From NCBI RefSeq assembly GCF_900104845.1, contig NZ_FNSR01000002.1, positions 310,001-374,000 on the forward strand: 64,000 nt of DNA, written 5' to 3'. Origin of the DNA: Paraburkholderia caballeronis. Lineage in GTDB: Bacteria > Pseudomonadota > Gammaproteobacteria > Burkholderiales > Burkholderiaceae. Below the pieces are notes generated by a model, which did not search any database, was not told where the DNA came from, and was given only the letters and a program-made list of their open reading frames with translations. Below, one piece after another: positions 25,876 to 34,923 of this stretch (positions are counted from its first letter, which is position 1; each line of letters opens with the position of its first letter). Position numbers and translations under genes: made by a program.

Positions 25876-26585
25876 TATGCGACCGCCTCCTGCCTGACCG
25901 TATCGAGGACCGGGGCCGCCCGCTGACCCGCGGCGCGCGCGCGGAAACCGGCCTTCTGCGCGAGCGTGACGAAATCCGTCGCGAACGCATCGAGGTCCGC
26001 GGCCGCGCCTTTCACGCGGCGAACGAAAAAATTGTATGCGAGCACGGCCGGCACGGCGACCGCGATGCCGATGCCGGTCGCGACCAGCGCCTCGCCGATC
26101 GGACCCGCCACCACGTCGATGCTCGCCGACGCCGCGTGCGAAATCGCGCTCAGCGCATGGATGATGCCGAACACCGTGCCGAACAGCCCGACGAACGGCG
26201 CGGTGCTGCCGATCGACGCGAGCACGGCCAGCCCCGCTTCCGCGCGGCGGCGCTCGTTCTGGATCTGCTGGCGCAGATGGCGTTCGAGCAGATCGTGGCG
26301 GCTCCAGCTGTGCTCCAGATCGTCCGCGCCGCTTTCGTCGGCGCCGTCCAGCGCGTTGAAGCCGGCGGCGGCGACCCGGCCGACCGGGCTATCGGACGCG
26401 TCGAGCCCCGCGGCCGCCTGGAAGCTGCGCGCCTGCCAGAACTGCCGGCCGAAGCGCCGGCCGCGCACGGCGGCGCGATAACCCTGCACGGCCTTGACGA
26501 CGATGAGCGTCCACGTGATCACGGAAAAGATGCCGAGCAGCCATAACGCGGCCGGCACGATGAAGTTGGTGGACAAGCTGTTCAT
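25875..26585 (-). CDS. exbB: TonB energiser subunit ExbB
   Basis: 236-residue MotA/TolQ/ExbB proton-channel protein. TM1 is at ~8-30. A cytoplasmic loop contains QIQNERRRAEAGLAVLASIG, and the conserved channel region STAPFVGLFGTVFGIIHAL plus GIGIAVAVPAVLAYNFF supplies TM2 and TM3. The frame is open much further upstream; the ATG at 26585 is chosen because it yields a normal ExbB N-terminus and has GGAGA ~11 bp before it. It lies 56 bp after tonB in the same operon. Confidence 0.93.
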   Translation of the reverse strand: MNSLSTNFIVPAALWLLGIFSVITWTLIVVKAVQGYRAAVRGRRFGRQFWQARSFQAAAGLDASDSPVGRVAAAGFNALDGADESGADDLEHSWSRHDLLERHLRQQIQNERRRAEAGLAVLASIGSTAPFVGLFGTVFGIIHALSAISHAASASIDVVAGPIGEALVATGIGIAVAVPAVLAYNFFVRRVKGAAADLDAFATDFVTLAQKAGFRARAAGQRAAPVLDTVRQEAVA

Positions 26586-26641
26586 GATGGACTTCTCTCC
26601 TGGTTGCCAATCGGTTGATTCATGGGGCGGGCGCCGCGAGG

Positions 26642-27466
26642 TCACGAGTCGAGCCGGAAATCGATCGGCACGGTGACCCAGCCGTCGGTCGGTTCGTCGC
26701 CCCGCTTCGCCGGCACGAACGTCCAGCGCCGCACCGCTTCCTGCGCGGCGTCGTCCAGCAGACGCCGGCCGCTGCCTGTCTGGATCGCGACCGAGTCCGG
26801 CTGCCCGCTCGCCAGTACGTGCACGCGCAACAGCACGCGCCCTTGCCAGCCGCGTTCCTGCGCGATCTGCGGATAGTCCGGCGCCGGGTTGTGCAGATAC
26901 GCGGCGTCGCCGATCGGCGCGGTCTCGCGCGGCGGGGCCGCCGGCGCGCGCGGCGGCGGCTTGCCGGTATCGGCGGGAGCGGGAGCGGGAGCGAGCGCGA
27001 CCGCGTCGTGCGGCGCGGCGGGCGGCGGCGCGGCCGGCTGCGCCGCGGGCGCCTGGTGGGCGGGGACGCGCGCCGGTCGCGGCTGGGCGGCCTTCGGCCG
27101 TGGCGGCGTCGGCGGTGCGGGAACCGGCGGCGACGGCGTGGCCTGCGCCGCCTGGGGCAACGGCGCGGGCGCCTGGGTCAACTCGACCGTCATCGGCAGC
27201 GGCACCGGCCGCTGTACCGCCGCGCGCGAACGGTATTCGTGCGCGAGCCAGATGAAACCCACATGCAGCGCAAGCACCGCCGTAGCCGTCAACGCGACGC
27301 TGACGCGAGCCCGCCGCGAGCCGCCCGACGACGACAACGCACTCGCTCGCGCTACGCCGTCGCGCGGCGCGACCGTGTCGGGCGACGGTCTTCGACGTCC
27401 CGTCACACCGGACGCCGCCCGCCGCTGCATCTGTATCGCCAGCCGATTTGTCATTGCCGCGCTCAC
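26642..27466 (-). CDS. tonB: TonB energy transducer
   Basis: 274-residue TonB. After a basic cytoplasmic N-terminus of ~50 residues it has one TM anchor (VALTATAVLALHVGFIWLA), a long Pro/Ala-rich periplasm-spanning segment (~85-185), and the C-terminal TonB fold with YPQIAQERGWQGRVLLRVHV and a late RRWTFVPAK. The most upstream start is a GTG at 27466 with AGGAG 7 bp before it; an ATG at 27454 is an alternative. First gene of tonB-exbB-exbD, immediately downstream of the rhamnogalacturonan lyase gene. Confidence 0.92.
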   Translation of the reverse strand: MSAAMTNRLAIQMQRRAASGVTGRRRPSPDTVAPRDGVARASALSSSGGSRRARVSVALTATAVLALHVGFIWLAHEYRSRAAVQRPVPLPMTVELTQAPAPLPQAAQATPSPPVPAPPTPPRPKAAQPRPARVPAHQAPAAQPAAPPPAAPHDAVALAPAPAPADTGKPPPRAPAAPPRETAPIGDAAYLHNPAPDYPQIAQERGWQGRVLLRVHVLASGQPDSVAIQTGSGRRLLDDAAQEAVRRWTFVPAKRGDEPTDGWVTVPIDFRLDS

Positions 27467-27627
27467 TGTTGCTCCTGTACACCCATTTCAGCGCGATGCC
27501 GATCCGCCGAATTTGTCATTGCCGTTCCTGCCTGCTGATTCGCGCTATATCGAACATCGAATGTAGCCAGGCCCGCGCACGGGCCAAACCATGCATTTAT
27601 GCTTTCTACATTCCCGCTTCGGCGCCT

Positions 27628-29601
27628 TCACGGCGAAGCCGCCGGCTCCACTTCGAGACGCAGCGCGTCGTACATCACCTGCCCCGGCGTCGTGTCCGCC
27701 GGCGCGCCCGCGTCGGCGCTCACGGCGGTGAAGCGCGCGAACGGCGCCGCATCCGCGTGATACAGGCTGATCGCGTTGCTGCCCGCCTTCAGCAGCGCCG
27801 CGTCGAATGTGATGGCGCGCACGTTGTACTGCGAATCCTGCGCGCCGCCGCGATAACCGGCCGTGCCGGTCTTCGGCAGATGGATCGCCGCGACTTCCGT
27901 GCCGTTCACCTTCACGCGCAGGTCGGTCAGCTTGCGGCCGCGCGCGGGCTGGGACGATGCGAAGCCAATCGTCAACGTCGCGGTGCCCGAGCGCGGATGC
28001 GGCACGTCGAAGCGGATCCGCCATTCCGGATGCTCGTTGTAGAGCGTCCACTGCGCATAGTTCCAGTCGCGCGCGGGCCGGCTTTCGCCGATCACGTAAT
28101 CGACGTCGTGCGGAAACTGCTGCGCGTAACGCCTGAACATCTGGAAATTGCGGGCGTCGCCGCCGCTGCGGAATTCGGCCGCCGAGCGGTCGAACCGGCC
28201 GATCTGCCACAACCGCTCGCCGTGCGCCTCGTCGGGCCACGCGATCGTGCCGAGATCGACGCGGCCGTCCGCCAGCACTTTCACGCGCCGCACGACGAGA
28301 TCCTGCGGCTGGTCCGCGCCGCTCACGTAGAGGTCATACGTACCCGGGATCACGTGTTTCAGGTCGAAGCGGCCGTCCGGGCCAAGCGTGCTCCAGAACG
28401 CGTAACCCTTGTTCTGCGCGCTCCACGGCACGTCGGGGTCCGACAGGATCGCCCATGCGTTCGTTGCCGGCGCGCCGCCCGCGAGCGTCACCGCACCGCT
28501 CACCTCGCCGCGCGTCTTCTGGTACGCGGGCTCGTCGACCCACGCATACGGCCAGTTCGCGGCCTCGTTCTCATGCTGGCGCGCCGCGTCCTGCCACAAC
28601 GCGGCCGGCCCTTCGCCGCGATTCAGATAAACGAAGAACGGGCCATACACCTTGCGCCACTCCTCGCCGTCTTTCAGCACGACCGGCGACGCGCCGAAGT
28701 GCACCGATTGCAGCACCCGCAGCAGCACGTTGTCGTGCAGCGTCTGCCCCTGCTTGACGGGTCCGCCGTTGTGATACTCCGGACTCGCCTCGATCATCCA
28801 CAGGCCGCGATGCGGGCCGACGTAGCCGTACACGGGCACCTGCGACCAGTACACCGAGTTCATGTATTTGGTCTTGATGGTGCCGTCGCTCAACTGGAAC
28901 GTCGCGTCGCTCAACTGCTTCACGATCTCACCCTGCGGAATCGGCACGAACTTGCCGCCGCCGATCGCCCACTGGTCGAACGTGCCGTCCATCACCGTCT
29001 TCACGACGAAGCGGTTCTGATAGAACGTCGCGGCCGGCTGATCGCTGCCGTGATGCACGACCGCATACGCGTAAAAGCCGCTTTTTCCTTTCGTCACCAC
29101 GTAGTGAAAATCGACGTCGAACGGAAACAGCGGCGTGGGCTTCGACCTGACCGACACTTCGGCGCGATCCGACGTCCGGCTCACGATCCGGATGTCGGCC
29201 TCGCCGTCGCGAATGCGGAAGTAGCCTTTCCTGTCCTCCTTCAGCCCCGGCGGCACGACCGCGACGTCGGCGTTCGCGTCCCAGTACATCGCCTTCTCGG
29301 GATCGTTCTCGAAGTCGTCGCCGTGCGCCTCGTAGGCGGCATGCTGATCGGTCACGCCGAGGTCGTGCCAGCCGCCGGCGTCATGCTGGCGAATCGACGC
29401 GAGATAACCGTCGCTACGTTCGACGCGGATCTGCACGAGGCCGTTTTCCAGCGTCAGGTAAGCGGCGTCTTGCGTGAGCGTCACCGGCGCGGGGTTCGCG
29501 TCGTCGGCATACGCCGGCGCGGCGGCGGCCGCGCACAGCGCGAGCGCCGGCAGCAGCGCGCGAGAGCGGCGAAGAGCGGCGCGGGAAGGTGGGTTGATCA
29601 T
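27628..29601 (-). CDS. Rhamnogalacturonan lyase, PL4 family (secreted)
   Basis: 657-residue secreted lyase. A signal peptide (~1-33, ALLPALALCAAAAAPAYA) precedes an N-terminal catalytic super-beta-sandwich (~40-330, with YLTLENGLVQIRVERSDGYL and MNSVYWSQVPVYGYVGPHRG). A fibronectin-III-like module (~345-440, GEVSGAVTLAGGAPATNAWA) and a C-terminal galactose-binding, CBM-like jelly roll (~455-650) follow. This three-part layout is that of polysaccharide lyase family 4, which cleaves the rhamnose-galacturonate bond of rhamnogalacturonan I by beta-elimination. It lies 35 bp after a small jelly-roll protein gene in one leftward operon. Neighbouring PL26 and PL22 genes support the substrate class. 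Confidence 0.88.
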   Translation of the reverse strand: MINPPSRAALRRSRALLPALALCAAAAAPAYADDANPAPVTLTQDAAYLTLENGLVQIRVERSDGYLASIRQHDAGGWHDLGVTDQHAAYEAHGDDFENDPEKAMYWDANADVAVVPPGLKEDRKGYFRIRDGEADIRIVSRTSDRAEVSVRSKPTPLFPFDVDFHYVVTKGKSGFYAYAVVHHGSDQPAATFYQNRFVVKTVMDGTFDQWAIGGGKFVPIPQGEIVKQLSDATFQLSDGTIKTKYMNSVYWSQVPVYGYVGPHRGLWMIEASPEYHNGGPVKQGQTLHDNVLLRVLQSVHFGASPVVLKDGEEWRKVYGPFFVYLNRGEGPAALWQDAARQHENEAANWPYAWVDEPAYQKTRGEVSGAVTLAGGAPATNAWAILSDPDVPWSAQNKGYAFWSTLGPDGRFDLKHVIPGTYDLYVSGADQPQDLVVRRVKVLADGRVDLGTIAWPDEAHGERLWQIGRFDRSAAEFRSGGDARNFQMFRRYAQQFPHDVDYVIGESRPARDWNYAQWTLYNEHPEWRIRFDVPHPRSGTATLTIGFASSQPARGRKLTDLRVKVNGTEVAAIHLPKTGTAGYRGGAQDSQYNVRAITFDAALLKAGSNAISLYHADAAPFARFTAVSADAGAPADTTPGQVMYDALRLEVEPAASP

Positions 29602-29636
29602 CGGAAAAAAACGTCGTCGGAAAACGGCGCGGCCCG

Positions 29637-30347
29637 TCACGGCAGCGCGCGAATGGAAAAGTCGGAGATGGTTTGCCGCGAAGCCGTCGAGCGGAAACCG
29701 AAATAGCCGTCCGTGCGCAACGGTCCCGCCGCCGCGAAACACGGCCGGCCGTCGAGATAGAACCGCGTGCCGCCGCCGTCGACGACGATCCGTATCCGGT
29801 ACGAACGGTTGCCTTCGAGCAGCCACGGGCGGCTCGTGTATTCCGCCAGCAGCGGCCGGGTGGCCGAGCCGTCGTAATGCCGGAAACGCGTGGTCGTGTT
29901 GCCGTTGCCGCCGACGCCCGCGTAAAAGAGATCGAGCGAGTCGTAATCGGAGAACTTGCCCGAACGGCCGAACGGCGTGGCAGCGGGATCACCGGACGCG
30001 GCGTTCGCGAGCCAGAACTGGTTCAGGTCGGACACCCGGTCGTGCGGACCGCCACGGTCCACGACGGTGCGCGTGTAGTCGATCTCGTAGTGGCCGGCGA
30101 GGCGACGATTCAGCCAGACGGTCAGCCCGCCCGCGCTGTCGAGCACGAGTCGATGGCCGTGGGTATAGACCGGCGGAGCCGGTGTGCCGCCGCGCGCCGG
30201 CTCCGCCTCGACGATCCACGCGCGGGTGTCGAGCGTCGCGAAGTCGTCGCGAAACAATACGCGCGGCGCGGCGGCATTCGCCTGCGCGGCGACCGCCAGC
30301 AGCGCCAGCGTCGTCATCATCAACAGGCCGATCCGATTCGTTCGCAC
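29637..30347 (-). CDS. Secreted jelly-roll protein, DUF6250/YesU-like
   Basis: 236-residue secreted protein with a signal peptide (LLMMTTLALLAVAAQANAAA). The rest is a single beta-jelly-roll of the concanavalin-like type: LFRDDFATLDTRAWIVEAEP, HYEIDYTRTVVDRGG, SDLNQFWLANAA, and NRSYRIRIVVDGGGTRFYLD. Such proteins accompany rhamnogalacturonan genes in other bacteria. Their catalytic activity is not established, and a sugar-binding or lyase-assisting role is a guess. A GTG at 30347 with GAGAGAAGA in front is the best start. The 26-bp shared element lies 68 bp upstream. Confidence 0.7.
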   Translation of the reverse strand: MRTNRIGLLMMTTLALLAVAAQANAAAPRVLFRDDFATLDTRAWIVEAEPARGGTPAPPVYTHGHRLVLDSAGGLTVWLNRRLAGHYEIDYTRTVVDRGGPHDRVSDLNQFWLANAASGDPAATPFGRSGKFSDYDSLDLFYAGVGGNGNTTTRFRHYDGSATRPLLAEYTSRPWLLEGNRSYRIRIVVDGGGTRFYLDGRPCFAAAGPLRTDGYFGFRSTASRQTISDFSIRALP

Positions 30348-30414
30348 GTTGCGTCTTCTCTCTCGTTGCAGGAAACCCGGCCGCCCGCATCGCACGAGCG
30401 GCATCTGTTTCCTA

Positions 30415-30440
30415 TGTGCAACGAGGGGAAAAAAGCGTCA
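30415..30440 (-). promoter_or_regulatory. Shared 26-bp promoter element, copy 1 (lyase arm)
   Basis: Read on the minus strand it begins TGACGCTTTT and ends TCGTTGCACA with a C-rich centre. It matches copy 2 upstream of the TonB-dependent receptor at 23 of 26 positions with no gaps, in the same orientation relative to transcription. It sits 68 bp before the GTG of the jelly-roll/PL4 operon and within the spacer downstream of fecR. It could be a promoter read by the adjacent FecI-type sigma factor or the site of another activator. Confidence 0.7.
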
Positions 30441-30472
30441 GTGCCGAAAGGAAAAAAATTTCGGAAGAAGGA

Positions 30473-31399
30473 TCAGCTGAAGACCGTCAGATACGAGCCG
30501 ATCTGCGTGAGTTCGACCGGCGCGCTGTCGGCGACCTGCTGCACGGCCCGGTCGATGTCGTTCAGCACGAACACGCCGCTGATCCGTTGCGTGGCCGCCG
30601 CGCCCGTCGCGCGGATCAGGCCGACCCGATAACGATTGAACACGTCGGCCACCTCGGCCACCGTGACGTTGTCGGCGACGAACAGTCCGCGCGTCCACGC
30701 GGACACCAGCTCGAACGGCTGCGCGAGCCGCCTTGCGCCGTCACGCGTGAACGCCACGCTCTCTCCCGCTTTCACGCGCATCACGCGGCCTCGGGCGAGC
30801 CGCAGTTCCGCGTCTCCGTCGCGAACCGCGACGACACTGTGCCGATAAATCCGGCCCACGTTCAACTCGCCGCCCGCGCTCCACACGTCGCCATCGGCGG
30901 TCGCGACCGCGAGCGCGTTGCCGGCGCGCGCCGGCATGCTGACGAGCACCTGCCCGACCGGCACGCGCAGCGCGAAATCCGCGTGGCGACTGCCGCGATA
31001 GACGCTCGTGCCCGCATCCATCGTCATCCGCGCGCCGCCGGCGAGCTGCACGGTCTGCCGCTGGCCGATCGCGCTGCGCCAGTCCGCATCGAGTCCGAGC
31101 CGATGCGCGCTCTCCTTGAGCGCGAGGCCCGCCAGCGCGACGGCCATCGTGCTGAAACCCGCGCGCAACAGCTTGCGGCGCTTCTCCGACGGCACGCGCA
31201 GCGCGGCGGCCGCGGCCGCGCGCGCAGCCGAGCCGTCCATCCGCAGCCGCGCGAGCCGTTCCTGCAACGCCGCCCACGCGCGGCTGTTGTCCAACTCGCG
31301 ATGCCACGCGGCAAACTCCGCGAGTTCGGTTTCGTCGGCGTCGCCGCCGCGCAGCCGCGCCTCCCATTCGATCGCCGCGCGCTCCGATACGGTGAGCAT
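30473..31399 (-). CDS. FecR-type anti-sigma factor / signal transducer
   Basis: 308-residue inner-membrane regulator. Residues ~1-65 form the cytoplasmic sigma-binding DUF4880 domain (AAIEWEARLRGGDADETELA, then FAAWHRELDNSRAWAAL). One TM segment lies near ~82-98. The periplasmic FecR domain follows (GGARMTMDAGTSVYRGSRHA and the VRVPVGQVLVSM-type strand), and the C-terminal ~70 residues form an STN-like receptor contact. It should pass the ligand-bound signal of the outer-membrane receptor to the sigma factor encoded 2 bp upstream. FecR families are best known for iron uptake, but here the neighbours degrade carbohydrates. Confidence 0.9.
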   Translation of the reverse strand: MLTVSERAAIEWEARLRGGDADETELAEFAAWHRELDNSRAWAALQERLARLRMDGSAARAAAAAALRVPSEKRRKLLRAGFSTMAVALAGLALKESAHRLGLDADWRSAIGQRQTVQLAGGARMTMDAGTSVYRGSRHADFALRVPVGQVLVSMPARAGNALAVATADGDVWSAGGELNVGRIYRHSVVAVRDGDAELRLARGRVMRVKAGESVAFTRDGARRLAQPFELVSAWTRGLFVADNVTVAEVADVFNRYRVGLIRATGAAATQRISGVFVLNDIDRAVQQVADSAPVELTQIGSYLTVFS

Positions 31400-31401
31400 G
31401 C

Positions 31402-31959
31402 TCACGCCGCCCCGCAGCACAGCGCGAGCGCCTGCGCCACGTACTTGCGCACCATGCTCACCGAGACGCCGAGACGCTCCGCGATCTCCGCGTATTTCAT
31501 GTCCTCGAACTGGCTCATGATGAACGCCTCCCGCGCGCGCGCCGACAACTGCTGGAGCGCCGCGTCGATCAGCACGATCTCCTGCACCGCTTCGAGCGCG
31601 ACTTCCGGCGGCGGCGTCACACGCTCGGGCGCCTGCGCGAGCATCGACAGATACGCGCGCTCGATGTCGCGCCTGCGCCAGAACTCGAACGTGAGCCGGC
31701 GCGCGATCGTCGTGAGGAGCGCGCGCGGCTGGCGGATCGTCGCGACGTCCGGATGCGCGGCCAGTTCCGTGAACGCGCTCGACGCGAGGTCCTCGGCATC
31801 GCTGCTGGAGCCGACGAGCCGTTGCATACACCCCGTCAGCCACCCATAACTGTGCCGGAATTCGTGGGTCAGGAATCGCTCGCGCGCGACGGTTGCGGCG
31901 AGAAACGAAGGAGGATCGACCGGTCCGTCGATGGAGAGGCTTTGATGTCGGATCGCCAT
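31402..31959 (-). CDS. FecI-type ECF sigma factor
   Basis: 185-residue extracytoplasmic-function sigma factor. Region 2 includes FRHSYGWLTGCMQRLVGSSS and DAEDLASSAFTELAAHP, followed by PRALLTTIARRLTFEFWRRR. Region 4 has LSARAREAFIMSQFEDMKYA and EIAERLGVSVSMVRKYVAQA, the -35-binding helix-turn-helix typical of the FecI branch. It lies directly before fecR and divergent from the TonB-dependent receptor, the standard layout for cell-surface signalling. Predicted targets are the receptor operon and the lyase operon, both of which carry the shared element. Confidence 0.92.
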   Translation of the reverse strand: MAIRHQSLSIDGPVDPPSFLAATVARERFLTHEFRHSYGWLTGCMQRLVGSSSDAEDLASSAFTELAAHPDVATIRQPRALLTTIARRLTFEFWRRRDIERAYLSMLAQAPERVTPPPEVALEAVQEIVLIDAALQQLSARAREAFIMSQFEDMKYAEIAERLGVSVSMVRKYVAQALALCCGAA

Positions 31960-32145
31960 GGCGTACGTGCTATGCGAAGGTCGCCTTGCGCAGGACTGCT
32001 CGGGGCGGTGGGCGAAGCGGATGCTGGATCGGCGATTCTAAGGTTCCGCGCGCGCCGCGCCAAAGCACCGTTTATTCGAAGAATATGACGGCTCGCGTGC
32101 GTGCCCCGCCCTGCGCTTCCGTTCACAAAAATTCCGCTTTTTTGC

Positions 32146-32171
32146 TGACGCTTTTCCCCCGTCGTTGCACA
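32146..32171 (+). promoter_or_regulatory. Shared 26-bp promoter element, copy 2 (receptor arm)
   Basis: Plus-strand sequence starting TGACGCTTTT and ending TCGTTGCACA, 132 bp upstream of the receptor GTG. It is 23/26 identical to copy 1 and oriented with transcription. The CGTT near its 3' end would suit an ECF -10 region, but I see no clear -35 partner, so the exact role remains open. It sits in the 343-bp fecI/receptor divergent spacer, which otherwise holds no gene. Confidence 0.7.
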
Positions 32172-32302
32172 AGCCCATCGTTCACCCGCATTCGCAATGC
32201 AGACCGCATTGCGCGGCAAGGACACCAAAACAAGCCGGGCATCCTGCACAACGAACCTGCAACGAGCCCGCAACGAACTCGCAACACGACATCAGGACCA
32301 TC

Positions 32303-34903
32303 GTGAAAAAACGACAAACCGGAACCACGCCGCCGGTGCCGCGACATGCGCTGCACCTTCTGGCGACGACGCTTTTTCTGTCCGCCGCCCCGGCCATGGC
32401 GCAGGGCGGCAGCACCCACGCGTTCCATCTGGCCGTGCAGCCGCTGAACCGCACGCTGCTGTCGATCGCCGCCGAAAGCGGCGTCGCGCTGAGCTACGAC
32501 CCGAAGCTCGTCGAATCCGTGAATGCCGCGCCGGTGAGCGGCAACCTGACCGCCGCCGAAGCGATCGCGCAAGCGTTGAAAGGCACGGGCCTCGAACTGG
32601 TCACCACGGACAGCCGCGCGCTGTCCGTGCGCCGCGCGCAGGCCGCGCCGGCGACGACGTCGGAGAACGCCGACCCAAAAGCTGACCGGCCGAAACGGCC
32701 GGTCCCCGCTCCGTCCGACGCCGAGAAAACCACCGTGCTGGGCGCGGTCACGGTCAGCGCGAACCGCAGCCGTCCGAAGGAGGACCCGCAGCGCGCGCCG
32801 ACCTCGTCGTACCGCGTGACCGGGCGCGAGATCGACGAACAGCACATCACGTCGCTCGCCGACCTGCAGCAACTGGTCCCTGGCCTCAACATCCAGACCA
32901 CCGATCCGTCCGACACGCAGTTCACGATTCGCGGCATCGGCGACGGCGGCGGGCAGACCAGCGGCGAACAGAACATCGGGATGCCAAGCAGCGTCGCGGT
33001 CTATCTCGACAACGTCTATCTGCCGCGCCCCGGCATGCTCGGCGGCGCGCTCGCCGACATCGACTACGTCGACGTGCTGAGCGGCGCGCAGGGCACGACC
33101 TTCGGCGCGAATTCGACGGGCGGCGTGGTCGATATCCATACGCCGCTGCCCAGTTTCAAGCCGACCGGCTCGACCAGCATATCGATCGGCGAACACGGCT
33201 ACGTGCAGAACAAGACGATGTTCTCCGGGCCGATCACCGACACGCTGGCCGGCCGCATCGACTTCCTCCATAGCAGCGAAAACGGCACCGTAACGAACCT
33301 CGCGAACGGCGACACGCTGAACGGGTCGTCGATCAACGCGGTGCGCGGGCAACTGCTGTACAAGCCGGACAGCCGCTTCAGCCTGCGCCTGAGCGCCGAC
33401 TACAGCAACGAGAACGACACGCCGACGGCGGTGCTGTACGCGTCCCACACGATCGACGGCAGCAACCCGTTCCTCACGCATTCGAACCTCGTCGGCAATC
33501 GCGTGGTGTACGGCGGCACGGATCACGACGTCGATCTCGACGACGAAAATCACATCCACCTCGTTCAGGGCGGCGCGTCGGCCGAGGCGAACTATCGCTT
33601 CGACAGCGGCTACAACCTGCGCTCGGTGAGCGCCTACCGCTATTTCAGCTATCTGCCGTCGCAGGCGGACAGCCTGAGCGTGCCGATCTACGCGAACAGC
33701 GGCACGCAGATTCTCGACCGCGCATGGTCGCAGGACTTCCGGCTCGATTCGCCGCACGGCAAGTATTTCGACTACGCGGTCGGCGCGACCTACCTGGGCG
33801 AAAACCAGGCCACCCAGGCGTTCACGCGTTATGCGAACAGCACGCTGCCCGGCCTCTATTACGGCAGCGCGTCGTACGACGGCCTCGACGTGATCCGGCT
33901 CGGCACCCTGCACGACGAAACGTGGTCGGCGTTCACGCAGGGCACCGTGCACGTCAATTCGCGCTTCGACGTGACCGCCGGCGTGCGGCTCACGTACGAA
34001 AAGAAAGGCGGCCAGTTCATCCGCTACAACAAGGCGCCGTTCAACTCCGGCTACCTGATCCAGTACAACACGCTGCCGTCCGCGACGCTGAACTTCCGGT
34101 ATCTGCTCACGCGCGACCTCAGCAGCTATCTGGCGCTGTCGTACGGCGAGAAGTCCGGCGGGCTCAACGTATCGGCCGGCGCCGCGAAACAGGCCGGCTA
34201 CAACTCGCTCGTGATCCAGCCGGAACGCACGAAGAGCGCGGAACTCGGCATCAAGGGCGAACTGCTCGACGGCGACCTGATCGCGAAGGCCGACGTCTTT
34301 CTCACCTACGTGAACGCGTTCCAGACGCAGAGCTACGACCCCAGCACCGACTCGACCTATCTGACGAACGCGGGCACGTTCCGCTCGCGCGGCGCGGAAA
34401 CGTCGTTGCAGTACACGCCGGACGATCATTTCCTGATCCAGACGTCGGCGGTCTACAACGACGCGCGCTACCTGAACTACCACCATTCGATCTGCCCGCC
34501 GGAAGTGACGCTCGGCCCCGACGGCGGCACCGCCGTCTGCGATCTGACCGGCCGCCAGGTGTTCAACGCGCCGAAGCTGACGCTGAACGCGAGCGTGCGT
34601 TATTCGTGGCACACGCTGAACGGCCTCAGTTCGTTCGTCAGCGCGCGCTACTCGTACCGGACGTGGATGTACGGCACCGTCGACGACTCGTCGTTCACGC
34701 GCATTCCGGGCTACGGGCTCGTGTCGCTGGCGGCCGGCACCGGCGGCAAGTTCAGCCGCGGCAACTGGTCCGCGTCGATCTGGGTGAACAACCTGTTCAA
34801 CAAGACCTATTACCGGCGGCTGGTCGAGAGCGACTACGGCTCGGTGGTCGGCTGGATCGGCGAGCCGCGCATGATCGGCGGCACGCTGACGTACCAGTTC
34901 TGA
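32303..34903 (+). CDS. TonB-dependent outer-membrane receptor with STN signalling domain
   Basis: 866-residue receptor. Signal peptide ~1-32 (LLATTLFLSAAPAMA) precedes an N-terminal STN domain (~38-105, NRTLLSIAAESGVALSYDPK). A linker follows, then the plug (~150-290, TSLADLQQLVPGLNIQTTD and LSGAQGTTFGANSTGGVVDI), and a 22-strand barrel ends in TYQF. The STN domain marks it as a transducer that signals through FecR to the adjacent sigma factor. The genes around it argue for import of rhamnogalacturonan or pectin oligosaccharides rather than siderophores. The best start is a GTG at 32303 with CAGGA before it; a longer frame exists but would place residues ahead of the signal peptide. Confidence 0.92.
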   Translation: MKKRQTGTTPPVPRHALHLLATTLFLSAAPAMAQGGSTHAFHLAVQPLNRTLLSIAAESGVALSYDPKLVESVNAAPVSGNLTAAEAIAQALKGTGLELVTTDSRALSVRRAQAAPATTSENADPKADRPKRPVPAPSDAEKTTVLGAVTVSANRSRPKEDPQRAPTSSYRVTGREIDEQHITSLADLQQLVPGLNIQTTDPSDTQFTIRGIGDGGGQTSGEQNIGMPSSVAVYLDNVYLPRPGMLGGALADIDYVDVLSGAQGTTFGANSTGGVVDIHTPLPSFKPTGSTSISIGEHGYVQNKTMFSGPITDTLAGRIDFLHSSENGTVTNLANGDTLNGSSINAVRGQLLYKPDSRFSLRLSADYSNENDTPTAVLYASHTIDGSNPFLTHSNLVGNRVVYGGTDHDVDLDDENHIHLVQGGASAEANYRFDSGYNLRSVSAYRYFSYLPSQADSLSVPIYANSGTQILDRAWSQDFRLDSPHGKYFDYAVGATYLGENQATQAFTRYANSTLPGLYYGSASYDGLDVIRLGTLHDETWSAFTQGTVHVNSRFDVTAGVRLTYEKKGGQFIRYNKAPFNSGYLIQYNTLPSATLNFRYLLTRDLSSYLALSYGEKSGGLNVSAGAAKQAGYNSLVIQPERTKSAELGIKGELLDGDLIAKADVFLTYVNAFQTQSYDPSTDSTYLTNAGTFRSRGAETSLQYTPDDHFLIQTSAVYNDARYLNYHHSICPPEVTLGPDGGTAVCDLTGRQVFNAPKLTLNASVRYSWHTLNGLSSFVSARYSYRTWMYGTVDDSSFTRIPGYGLVSLAAGTGGKFSRGNWSASIWVNNLFNKTYYRRLVESDYGSVVGWIGEPRMIGGTLTYQF

Positions 34904-34923
34904 TCCGCGCGGAGACCCAGGCG

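Noticed and set aside
30473..34903. Interpretation of the FecI-FecR-receptor set as a siderophore/iron uptake system
   Set aside because: The receptor is followed at 20 bp by a PL26-like lyase and shares a promoter element with a PL4 operon, and no siderophore genes are present. Carbohydrate uptake is the better reading, though not proven.
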